A stretch of 56,586 bases of DNA from contig JAUHXA010000049.1 of the NCBI GenBank assembly GCA_030427245.1, positions 1 through 56,586 of the forward strand, read 5' to 3'. Positions 46,512 to 54,709 of the stretch are shown piece after piece. Position 1 is the stretch's first letter, and each line of letters begins with the position of its first letter. The DNA is from Bacteroidia bacterium. Its GTDB lineage: Bacteria; Bacteroidota; Bacteroidia; Chitinophagales; UBA2359. Below the pieces are notes generated by a model. That model saw nothing but the letters and a program-made list of their open reading frames with translations, searched no databases and was not told the origin of the DNA. The position numbers and the translations under genes were made by a program.

Positions 46512-46600
46512 GTTCTAAAACAAATCATGCAAAGTCAAAACCTTCTCTACCAAGCCTAAACTATGTTGATTGTGCTTCAAACAAATGTTTTTGGGCGAAA
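46512..46600. repeat. 89-bp direct repeat R, copy B
   Basis: Five mismatches to copy A at 43897-43985, same orientation, 2615 bp away. The minus-strand peptide differs by E to K, R to K and D to H. Together the copies bracket the fragment-fic-ankyrin segment. Confidence 0.85.
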
Positions 46601-46747
46601 GGAGGAATCGAAGTTAGTGTAAAACCTCTTATTATTATTTTACAATACTTTATAAATCGAATCACATTAAGAGTACATGAAAATTTTGTAAAACAGCTTC
46701 TGGAAAATGTTGATAGCAACCAATTTCCAAACATCTCCACATACCCC

Positions 46748-47635
46748 TCACCCAATCTTCACCGAAGTCATCGTCAGCGAACCCGCCAAAGCCTTGTCAT
46801 TGAACAAACTAACTTTTTCATTTTCTTCCTTCAATGCCAAAGCATAGAGCAAAGGCAAATAATGTTCGGGTGTAGGAATCGCAAGGTTGAAAGCTTTGCC
46901 TTGTGATTGGAAGTCAATCAATGTTTTGTGATCGTTGGAGAGGATGGCTTGTTTCATTTTTTCGCTTGCTTCAATCGCCCAGTCATAGCCATATCCACCC
47001 ACCACGTTCATTTTATTCCAAGCCACCATTCGGAGATTGTGAACCATGTTGCCACTGCCAATAATCAGTACACCTCTTTGCCGAAGGGCAGCGAGTTCTT
47101 TTGCCAATTCATAGTGGTACTGTGGTGTTTGGCGACGGTCTAAGCTCATCTGAAAAACAGGAACATCGGCATTGGGATAGAGGTGTTTGACCACCGACCA
47201 AGTTCCATGGTCTAATCCCCATTTGTCATCCAAACCAACCGTGGTTTTGGTGACTAATTTTTTGGTTTCTTGCGCCATTGCAGGGCTGCCAGGTGCGGGA
47301 TATTGCACATCAAATAGGGCTTGTGGAAAACCGCCAAAATCGTGAATCGTTCGGGGTTTTTCCATTGCAGTCACAAAAGTTCCTCTTGTTTCCCAATGAG
47401 CCGAAACGACCAAAATAGCGGTCGGTTTGGGTATGTCTTTGCCCACTTTTCGGAACCCCTGCACAAATTCGTTTTCTTCTATGGCATTCATCGGACTGCC
47501 ATGTCCCATAAACAACACGGGCATTTTGTCGGTGCTGTCGAAGGGTTGGGTGATTTTGTCTAATTCGGTTAGTTTCATAGCTCCTGCTGCTAATGGCAAT
47601 ACTGCCAGTGATTTAAGAAATGTTTTTCGTTTCAT
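46748..47635 (-). CDS. ygiD: Class III extradiol dioxygenase, 4,5-DOPA dioxygenase type
   Basis: A 295-residue LigB-family protein. Candidate metal ligands are His45 in FMGHGSPMNAIEEN, the His in VVSAHWETRG, and the conserved GLDHGTWSVVKHLYP and NMVHNLR segments. YgiD-type enzymes open catechol rings of L-DOPA. An N-terminal segment MKRKTFLKSLAVLPLAAGAM looks like a signal peptide, which is unusual for this mostly cytosolic family and suggests export here. It lies 36 bp behind the cyclase gene on the same strand. Confidence 0.88.
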   Translation of the reverse strand: MKRKTFLKSLAVLPLAAGAMKLTELDKITQPFDSTDKMPVLFMGHGSPMNAIEENEFVQGFRKVGKDIPKPTAILVVSAHWETRGTFVTAMEKPRTIHDFGGFPQALFDVQYPAPGSPAMAQETKKLVTKTTVGLDDKWGLDHGTWSVVKHLYPNADVPVFQMSLDRRQTPQYHYELAKELAALRQRGVLIIGSGNMVHNLRMVAWNKMNVVGGYGYDWAIEASEKMKQAILSNDHKTLIDFQSQGKAFNLAIPTPEHYLPLLYALALKEENEKVSLFNDKALAGSLTMTSVKIG

Positions 47636-47670
47636 GATTCTAAAAAATTAAAAGTTTGTATGATGCTCTT

Positions 47671-49980
47671 TCAAACCAACTCATTCACAAACCACATTTC
47701 CAAATCCCCTTTGCCTTTTGCATGAATTTCACCACGGTTCTCAAATTCTAAATGTGGGTGGTTTTTGATATGTTCGTAAGTAGTTTGACTGATATTGACC
47801 CGCCCTGCTTCGCTATTCGATTCCATTCTACTCGCCGTATTCACCGTATCCCCAAAAATATCGTAGGCAAATTTCTTTTTGCCGACCACACCCGCAACGA
47901 CAGGTCCAGAATGAATGCCGACCCTCATGTTCCATCGAATTTTGTTGGTTTTGTTTCTTTTTTCCAAAAAAGCCACCATTTTATGGGCAGCCTGTACGCA
48001 TTTGAGCGCATGGTCTTCGTTTTCTTTGGGCAAGCCACAAGCTGCTAAATAAGCATCACCAATGGTTTCAATTTTCTCGATTTGAAACTCGTCCATGATG
48101 TCGTCAAAACGGCTGAACATGTCGTTCAATTCTTCTATCAATACCGTAGCTGGCATAGAGGATACCATTTCTGTAAAATCTTGAAAGTCTGTAAAAAGAA
48201 TGGTTACATTGTTGTATTTTCGAGTAATAGCCTTGCCCGTTTCTTTTAGCTCATTTGCTACCTGTGCGGGAAGAATATTCAACAACAAACTATCTGCTTT
48301 TTCTCTTTCTACACTGATTTCTTCTTTCTGTCTCTCTATGGCTCTATTTTTGAAAAAGATAATCAAAATAATTGAAGCCAGCAATAGCCCTAAGCCAGTA
48401 AAAAACTGCAACCTTTGAGCCTGTTTTTGCAGCTCTAGCTCACTGATTTTGCCCTTTCTGAGTAACAACTCTTTTTCGGCTTGTTCTACCAGTAACTGGT
48501 TTTCCTTTTGTTGAAGCTCTAAGGCTCTGCGTTTTGCCTTTTCTTGAAGGATTGCATATTCTTTTTCTTGTTTCGCCACTTTTAAGTTTTGTTCTGCGAG
48601 TTCCAAATCTTTCCTCGCCCGTTCAGCCTGAACGGCTTTGATTTCATTGTCTTTTTGCAGAATTTCATTGTCTTTGTTGAGCAGTTCCTTTTCGTTATTG
48701 AGGATTTCGTTGTTTTTATTCAACAGTTCTTTCTCTTTTTCCAATACCTCTTTCCTCTTCTGTTCAGTCAATAATTCTGCCTCTTTGGCCTTTAAAGCCA
48801 ATTCTTGATTTTCCTTCTCTGCCTTCAATTGGGCGATGGTTAGTTCTTGGACATCTTCATTCATCAAAAAAAGTTTGACCTCCTTTTCTCGGCGTTCTAA
48901 ATCAATCTGCTGGAGCAGGAGTTTTTCTTGTCTGAGTTTGTCTTCTAAGCCGATAGAATCTCTAAGAGTGAGGTGTTTTTGATAATATTCCAATGCCATG
49001 TCGTATTCGTATAACTCAGAATAAATCAGAGCAGAAGTGTAATAAACATCTACCAACAATGGATAGCGTTTGTTTTCTTCCGCCACTTTTTCTGAGAGTT
49101 TCACGGATTCTAAGGCATTGTAGAGGTCGTTTTTTTTGAGGTAAACGGTGGCTAAAAGCTGGTCGATTTCATCCAAATTTGTAGCATCATTTTTCTTTGT
49201 AATGCTTCTGGCAGTCAGCAAGTGGTCAATGCTTGAATCGAATTTTTCCATGTTGTAGTAGGCGACTCCGATATTGGTATTTAAAACCGTTTTTTGAAGG
49301 AAATCGCTTTTGTCTATGAGCTTCAAGGCTTCTTTGAAAAAAGAAATGGATTGGTTGTAATCCTTCATCTGATTGTAATTGTAGCCTATGTTGTTGTAAA
49401 TCTTTACTTTGTCGGCAGTCGGGTAATTGTTTTGCTCCAATAAGCCCTTGATTTTGAGGTTGTACTTCAATGCTTTGTCATACAAATTGTTATCCATGTA
49501 GGTTGCTGCAATATCTCTCAAAGTATTGATTTGACCATTGATATTGTTGGTTTCTTCTTTGGTTTTGAGTAGGATATTGTAGTGAATCAAAGCGCTGTCT
49601 AATTTAGATTGATGGGCATAATTTTTTGCCAATTGTCTGTGTAGTTCTATTGTTCCAATATCTGCGGTTTGACCATTTTGGAGGGCTTCAAGGGCTGATA
49701 AATAATAGGGAAGTGCTTGTTCGTGTAGCTGTTCTTGACTGTAAATGTTGGCGATGGAAATACAGACATTTGGGTATTTAGGATGGTTTTTTTGGTCATC
49801 GATTTCGTTGTAAACTTGAAGCCATTTGGCTAACCTATTGCCTGCAGAAGATGAAGCTGTTTGTTCTGTTTTTAGGGCTTCTTCTAATAAAGACTGAACC
49901 TTGTTGGTCTGTGAATAAGCAGGTTGACAGAGCAAGATTGTCAGTGCAAATAGTAAAATTATTTTGTTTAGGTGATTCAT
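47671..49980 (-). CDS. TPR-containing class III adenylate/guanylate cyclase
   Basis: A 769-residue protein. It has a signal peptide (1-23), about seven TPR repeats (30-350; e.g. YNNIGYNYNQMKDYNQSISF), a long coiled coil (370-515), one membrane helix (LQFFTGLGLLLASIILIIFF, about 523-543) and a C-terminal cyclase domain. The domain has metal-binding TILFTDFQDFTEM (near 597), GDAYLAACGLP and GDTVNTASRMES. The TPR part is predicted periplasmic and the cyclase cytosolic. Substrate (ATP or GTP) is not decided from these motifs. Its start is 3 bp behind the TonB receptor gene, so the two are cotranslated. Confidence 0.93.
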   Translation of the reverse strand: MNHLNKIILLFALTILLCQPAYSQTNKVQSLLEEALKTEQTASSSAGNRLAKWLQVYNEIDDQKNHPKYPNVCISIANIYSQEQLHEQALPYYLSALEALQNGQTADIGTIELHRQLAKNYAHQSKLDSALIHYNILLKTKEETNNINGQINTLRDIAATYMDNNLYDKALKYNLKIKGLLEQNNYPTADKVKIYNNIGYNYNQMKDYNQSISFFKEALKLIDKSDFLQKTVLNTNIGVAYYNMEKFDSSIDHLLTARSITKKNDATNLDEIDQLLATVYLKKNDLYNALESVKLSEKVAEENKRYPLLVDVYYTSALIYSELYEYDMALEYYQKHLTLRDSIGLEDKLRQEKLLLQQIDLERREKEVKLFLMNEDVQELTIAQLKAEKENQELALKAKEAELLTEQKRKEVLEKEKELLNKNNEILNNEKELLNKDNEILQKDNEIKAVQAERARKDLELAEQNLKVAKQEKEYAILQEKAKRRALELQQKENQLLVEQAEKELLLRKGKISELELQKQAQRLQFFTGLGLLLASIILIIFFKNRAIERQKEEISVEREKADSLLLNILPAQVANELKETGKAITRKYNNVTILFTDFQDFTEMVSSMPATVLIEELNDMFSRFDDIMDEFQIEKIETIGDAYLAACGLPKENEDHALKCVQAAHKMVAFLEKRNKTNKIRWNMRVGIHSGPVVAGVVGKKKFAYDIFGDTVNTASRMESNSEAGRVNISQTTYEHIKNHPHLEFENRGEIHAKGKGDLEMWFVNELV

Positions 49981-49983
49981 GTA

Positions 49984-52362
49984 TTATTGAAGTCTATAAT
50001 TCACTCCTATTCTAAAATTTCTCAAGGATTGGGGATTGTAAAACAAGCCATCTAAATTGGTAGAAGAACCTATTCCTGCATATTGTGTATTGAAAAAATT
50101 ATTAATTTTAAGAACGGTTAACAATTGTCGGTTGACTCGATAATTGACGGTGAAATCAAGTGTATAAAAACCAGCATTGTTTACCTGTCTTGCAGGAGTT
50201 GATTCTAAATTTCGGTAATAAAAAGCATTTCGCCTTAGGCTTGAAGTCATTAAAGTATTCTCGAATAAAAAACGAAATTTATCCTTTGGATTGACTTCAA
50301 TATCCAACTGTACTATCCAATCGGGTTGAGAACGAAGGCCATCTAGTTGAATCAACGAAGGATTGATAGAATTAATGTTGTCAAGCGAAAAACTTTTGCG
50401 AGATTCTTGACCTTTGCTATAATTGACATTGAGAATGACATTCAGTCCAAGTGTGGGTAGGATATCTTCGAATACTATTCTGGATTGAATACCATATAGT
50501 TTGGCAAATGAAAATCCCTCATTGAAGTAGCCCAATGTGATGATTGAGCCTCCGCCTGATACCCGAGCATCATAGCCGATAAAATTGCTCGTGCGGGTAT
50601 AATAAGCAGCTATGTCTCCAGACACATTGTTTCCTATTGTCCATCGGCTACCAACTTCTACGCTAAAGGTTTTCTCTGGGCTTAGGTTAGCGCCGGTTAT
50701 CAAGATTCCCAAATCATCGGCATCTATGGTATAAGAATTGGAGGAATAGAAAGGGGAAGGATAGCGGTAAGATTCACTCATTGAAGCTCTTAGACTGAAT
50801 TTATTTGTCCATCTGTATTGAAGCGCAAGTCGGGGATTGAGAAAAGCGGGTTGTGTTCTACTGAAATCCGTTTCTCGTCTAAAAACCTGCGTTCCTATAA
50901 TAGCTTGCCATTTTTTCAAATTAATATAACTCTCTATAAATGCGCTAAAATCAAGATAACCTGCAAAATCACCAATCACACCTCCAATCGGATTAAGACT
51001 GCTAATCTCTTCTAACTCGTCAATAGGGTTGGAGCTAAAACTCACCAAAGGAGAACCTATTCCAAAGCGGGTACTTACTCCTCCAGCCAATTCGATATGT
51101 TGACTAAAAGTATAACCTAACAAAAGTTCTGCCTCTGCTTCAAAAGAACCCGCCGAACTAAAACGAGAACCCGTGTAAAAAGTATTGTCAATCAAATTAT
51201 TTAAACTATCTCTTGCCTCACTATTGTCCATAGTCAATGTATGGGCAATGTTATGTTGAAGGAATCCGATAGCAGGTAATACATAGGTGTTCGAACTGCT
51301 TTCATCTACGCCATAAATCAGAGCGCTAAGACCTGCTTTCAACCTAAAACGATTGGAGTTTTTGCTATAAGTAAGCTGCGTGCTGGTGATGTTTTCTCCA
51401 AAAAAATTGAGTGGATTGGCATAAGAAACTGCCATCGGGCTAAGTCCAATGGCACTATGGTCACGTCTATACATATACAAATAAGAGAACTTCCAGTTTC
51501 GGTACTTCAATTCGACTCCCAGTGAATTGCTGAGGTGAGGCAGTTTGTTTAAAATGGGTGAACCCTCTGTTCCACTATAATTGGGGTGATTGAGATAAGA
51601 GACTTCTTCTGAACGTAAAAAACGTTGGTAAGCTTCTGGATTGTACAAGGAATCCAAATCGTATTTGACATTTCTATCACTAAAACTGGTGTAATTCCCG
51701 AAAACCTTGAAAGAAAGCACTTTTTTGTTTTGCCCTACTTTTCCACCAAATAGGATATCCAAATTGCGGTATCCAAGACCTCCCAAACCCAAATCAGCTT
51801 GAGCATATACGGGACGTTCTGAATCTTTGAGGATGATATTGATGACCCCAGCAGACGCATCTGCTCCGTATAAGGTGGCTACAGGGCCATAAATCACTTC
51901 AATCCTTTCTGCTTCACGTATAGGAATTTGCGCTCCAATCGGCATACCGCTTACCAGAAAAGGCTTGATTGGTACATCGTTGATGAGAATCTTGGTATAG
52001 GTGTTTCCAGAGAGTCCACGCATTAAAAAGGTTTCTCCTTCAATTCCTGACCCTGGCTGTGAAACTCGAATTCCTGGCAATCGCTTCAATGCATCGGTGA
52101 GAGTGAGATAGCCATTTTGTTGGATTTCTTCTTGGGTAATCACAAATATGGCGAAAGGTAGGTCTTCAATCTTTTTTTCGGAGCGACTTCCCGATATGAC
52201 TTTTGTAGAAACAGACAAGCCTTGACTGCTTTTTATATCTTTCCAATTTAATATATCAAAATCCAATTGGAGGCTGTCTTCTTCTTGTGCTGCTGCTTTT
52301 TGACCGATTGATAGCATTAGAAAAACGATAAAAAACCTCCAAAAACTTTGCATTGAGCTCAT
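49984..52362 (-). CDS. TonB-dependent outer-membrane receptor
   Basis: 792 residues from ATG 52362 (an in-frame TTG is five codons earlier). A signal peptide ends near GQKAAAQ. The plug domain (about 50-180) has IEDLPFAIFVITQEEIQQNG, RLPGIRVSQPGSG, and the conserved RIEVIYGPVATLYGADASAG. The rest is a 22-strand barrel ending in FRIGVNYRLQ. It is of the colicin I/vitamin-type receptor shape, not SusC, and no SusD is adjacent. The ligand is unknown. The cyclase gene follows by 3 bp. Confidence 0.93.
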   Translation of the reverse strand: MSSMQSFWRFFIVFLMLSIGQKAAAQEEDSLQLDFDILNWKDIKSSQGLSVSTKVISGSRSEKKIEDLPFAIFVITQEEIQQNGYLTLTDALKRLPGIRVSQPGSGIEGETFLMRGLSGNTYTKILINDVPIKPFLVSGMPIGAQIPIREAERIEVIYGPVATLYGADASAGVINIILKDSERPVYAQADLGLGGLGYRNLDILFGGKVGQNKKVLSFKVFGNYTSFSDRNVKYDLDSLYNPEAYQRFLRSEEVSYLNHPNYSGTEGSPILNKLPHLSNSLGVELKYRNWKFSYLYMYRRDHSAIGLSPMAVSYANPLNFFGENITSTQLTYSKNSNRFRLKAGLSALIYGVDESSSNTYVLPAIGFLQHNIAHTLTMDNSEARDSLNNLIDNTFYTGSRFSSAGSFEAEAELLLGYTFSQHIELAGGVSTRFGIGSPLVSFSSNPIDELEEISSLNPIGGVIGDFAGYLDFSAFIESYINLKKWQAIIGTQVFRRETDFSRTQPAFLNPRLALQYRWTNKFSLRASMSESYRYPSPFYSSNSYTIDADDLGILITGANLSPEKTFSVEVGSRWTIGNNVSGDIAAYYTRTSNFIGYDARVSGGGSIITLGYFNEGFSFAKLYGIQSRIVFEDILPTLGLNVILNVNYSKGQESRKSFSLDNINSINPSLIQLDGLRSQPDWIVQLDIEVNPKDKFRFLFENTLMTSSLRRNAFYYRNLESTPARQVNNAGFYTLDFTVNYRVNRQLLTVLKINNFFNTQYAGIGSSTNLDGLFYNPQSLRNFRIGVNYRLQ

Positions 52363-52422
52363 TCTTTTTTTCTTCAAACATACGGTATTTAGACAAATTA
52401 AAATATTGATTTAGTAAGGGTA

Positions 52423-52525
52423 AAAAAATAACTCCTCGTTTTCTTTTGCTAACATACCCCATCCCCCACCGAGAAATCGGGGCAGGCTTTTCAAAAGGGG
52501 AATATTGGTCGAGGAGTTATTTTTT
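52423..52525. terminator. Inverted repeat between PL7 lyase and TonB receptor genes
   Basis: AAAAAATAACTCCTCG (52423-52438) is the exact reverse complement of 52510-52525. The 71-nt interior has its own small hairpin (CCGA-GAAA-TCGG, 52469-52480) and CCCC/GGGG tracts. T-rich ends on both strands could make it a terminator for the lyase gene (stop at 52535). It may equally be a small repeat element. Confidence 0.5.
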
Positions 52526-52534
52526 CTTTTTTAC

Positions 52535-53656
52535 TTAATCATTCTTAGTAAAATACCCTTCATTAGAAATGGCATCATCACTTACATAGATATTTGCAGC
52601 TTTGAACCAAACTTCGGCGTAGTTTCCAGTTTCATATTGTTTTTGAATATCACCGCCATGTGTTTCGGCACCCGAACACCAGTTCTTGTTTACTTCGGGA
52701 GACTTTCCATTGGTTTGGTTGTAAGAACCTAACTTGAAAAAAAGACCTTCACCAGTATAAGCGTTTTCACGCTCGACCCCGTCTTGACCAATTGGTACAA
52801 ACAAATCCTGGGTTTGCTTGGGAATATCCGCCTTTGTTGGATATTCTGAAACGATTAAGTTTTTGGTAAAGGTTTTGGTTTCATGTCCTTCACTTGTGAA
52901 TTTCAAGCTCATTATACCGTCTTTCACCTCGATTTCATAACTCAATTCTTCCCCTAATTCAATACCGTCGGTAGGTTCTTCTGGGTAAGTGTTTTCGTCT
53001 GTGCCTACAACAGAAAAATCATGTCCCCAAACAGCTGTGGAATAATCCCATCTTCCAGCATTGTCATCTCCTGCTGTATTGATTTCGTAATGCCAAAAAA
53101 CGGAGCCTTTGGTATGACCCGGGAATTTTTTGTAAAATATTTTAAGTGGTTCGTTCTCATGTCCATCGGCGCTGTGAATCTGACCAATGACAACAGAGTA
53201 TGAAGCTGCTACCCGAGCATCGCCCGTCGTTGATACATTCATTACTTTGAGTGTGGCGGTCAATTTAGCATCTGTCAGAGGAAACCATTTTTTTGTTTGA
53301 GCCAATTCGGTTCTCGTATTGTTGGACGTTCCGTGTGTATCTCCAGCATTGGGAGCTTTGAAAACAACCCAATTTCCTGTATCATCCTTTGCAGTGTAAA
53401 AGAAATCTTTCTGCTCAAAATCATTTGGATGACCAGCATTTGAGCCATCTCCTAATATCAAATTCCAATGATTGGAAAACGAAATGATGTCACTTGGGTA
53501 AACGGTTTTTTGTGCTTCTTTTTCGCTTGTGTTAAGCTGGGGCGAAATAGTCGGTTCTTTAGCGGTATTGGAACAGCTATTGAATGTTAGAAAAATACAT
53601 AGGAGTAAGAATATTATCGAGATGCCAGTACAAATTGTAGTAAATTTATTATTCAT
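52535..53656 (-). CDS. PL7 family alginate lyase lipoprotein
   Basis: A 373-residue protein with a lipoprotein signal peptide; the lipobox is FNSC near residue 28. The three polysaccharide lyase family 7 regions are visible: NNTRTELAQ (family R-x-E-L), VVIGQIHSADG (QIH) and GLFFKLGSYNQ (family YFKAGxYNQ). QIH is usually linked to polyguluronate or mixed alginate. It cleaves alginate by beta-elimination, probably on the cell surface. No other polysaccharide-utilisation genes are adjacent except possibly the receptor gene downstream. Confidence 0.9.
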   Translation of the reverse strand: MNNKFTTICTGISIIFLLLCIFLTFNSCSNTAKEPTISPQLNTSEKEAQKTVYPSDIISFSNHWNLILGDGSNAGHPNDFEQKDFFYTAKDDTGNWVVFKAPNAGDTHGTSNNTRTELAQTKKWFPLTDAKLTATLKVMNVSTTGDARVAASYSVVIGQIHSADGHENEPLKIFYKKFPGHTKGSVFWHYEINTAGDDNAGRWDYSTAVWGHDFSVVGTDENTYPEEPTDGIELGEELSYEIEVKDGIMSLKFTSEGHETKTFTKNLIVSEYPTKADIPKQTQDLFVPIGQDGVERENAYTGEGLFFKLGSYNQTNGKSPEVNKNWCSGAETHGGDIQKQYETGNYAEVWFKAANIYVSDDAISNEGYFTKND

Positions 53657-53829
53657 TTTCTTGTTATTTGGTTTGAATATTTTTGTCTAAATTGTTCGCC
53701 CGAAAACAAGGTAAAAGCTGCTTTGTAACGTGCTACTAAGTTCACCAATATGGGAAAGACCATAGATTCAGAGCGGGCTTTTTCGGACTTCCAAGGTACT
53801 AATTTATTCATTCCCAATACTTGCAAAAG

Positions 53830-53837
53830 CAAAGTTA
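53830..53837 (-). promoter_or_regulatory. Candidate -7 box (TAACTTTG) upstream of the lyase gene
   Basis: Minus strand TAACTTTGC fits TAnnTTTG and overlaps the stop codon of the upstream lipoprotein gene. It would give a leader of about 165 nt for the alginate lyase gene. No -33 box is clear. The 178-bp gap also holds TTACCTTGTTTTCG on the minus strand, which recurs upstream of the ankyrin gene. Confidence 0.3.
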
Positions 53838-54647
53838 GTACTCAATATCAGGCACCCATGCACCATAAAATAACCAAGAAGTTGCTTGTCCATTAGCCTC
53901 TTGTAGGATTGTTTTAAGAGTTGAATTGTCTTTAAGACGAAACTGTTTTGTCTTGATTCGACCATAAAAAGGTCTGCTAACATAAATAGTTTCTCCTATT
54001 TTAGCTCTAATCCTCATTTCTGTTTCAACATCCCCTTTGTATTTTCGATACAACAGTATAACAAATTCATTAGGATGAACAATCAAACCCCAACTGCCGT
54101 TTCCACAAAAATCAAATCCTTCGGCTTCAATCGGTTTCCAACGCCCAGTTTCTTCGCTATCTAAAGCTTCTTGAATACCAAAGCCATGACTATCTTTTCC
54201 AAAAAACAACTTATCTGAACGAGTAGTATTTACGAAATAAACAGGGTAATATTGGTAAAGAGTTGAGAGTAAACCATAGTGTTTAGGATAGTTAATAGTG
54301 GTTTCATAATCTACTACCACTTCAAACCCATTCACATCTACACTATCATCTACTTCAGTTCTCCAGTATTCACGAATAAATTCTTTGAGTAAGGTAGTGT
54401 CTCTACGCCTTAAATCTTCATTCAAATCAATTTGGTCTTGAAAAGCGTATTTTCCCGCAAAAATGGGAAATACTTCTGATATAGATTCTGCTTCGTATTG
54501 GATGGAAGGCAGTGTATCTGGGAATTGAGAGTTTACGATAGCGGGTACTCTAAACTCTTGCTTTTCTTGCAAAGCAGTAGGTTCTTTACAGCCATAAATA
54601 AGGACTGCAAGCACAATAACTACGGAGAATGAAATGTTATTCGTCAT
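53835..54647 (-). CDS. Hypothetical lipoprotein
   Basis: 270 residues from ATG 54647. The signal peptide ends with a lipobox (VLIYGCKE), so the mature protein should be lipid-anchored. I do not recognise the family. The mature part is mixed alpha/beta, with segments GFDFCGNGSWGLIVHPNEFV and VSRPFYGRIKTKQF. It ends with Trp-rich ATSWLFYGAWVPDIEY. It lies between the lyase gene (178 bp) and the ABC transporter gene (62 bp), all on the minus strand. Its role is unknown. Confidence 0.75.
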   Translation of the reverse strand: MTNNISFSVVIVLAVLIYGCKEPTALQEKQEFRVPAIVNSQFPDTLPSIQYEAESISEVFPIFAGKYAFQDQIDLNEDLRRRDTTLLKEFIREYWRTEVDDSVDVNGFEVVVDYETTINYPKHYGLLSTLYQYYPVYFVNTTRSDKLFFGKDSHGFGIQEALDSEETGRWKPIEAEGFDFCGNGSWGLIVHPNEFVILLYRKYKGDVETEMRIRAKIGETIYVSRPFYGRIKTKQFRLKDNSTLKTILQEANGQATSWLFYGAWVPDIEY

Positions 54648-54709
54648 ATTCAAATCAAACCATTTTTTTAAACTATATCAATCTCGTAAAGTTTTGAATT
54701 TGAGTTTTC

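Noticed and set aside
46561-46755. 64-codon minus-strand frame upstream of repeat R copy B
   Set aside because: It overlaps the end of the dioxygenase gene region and uses a different frame from the peptide shared by the two R copies.
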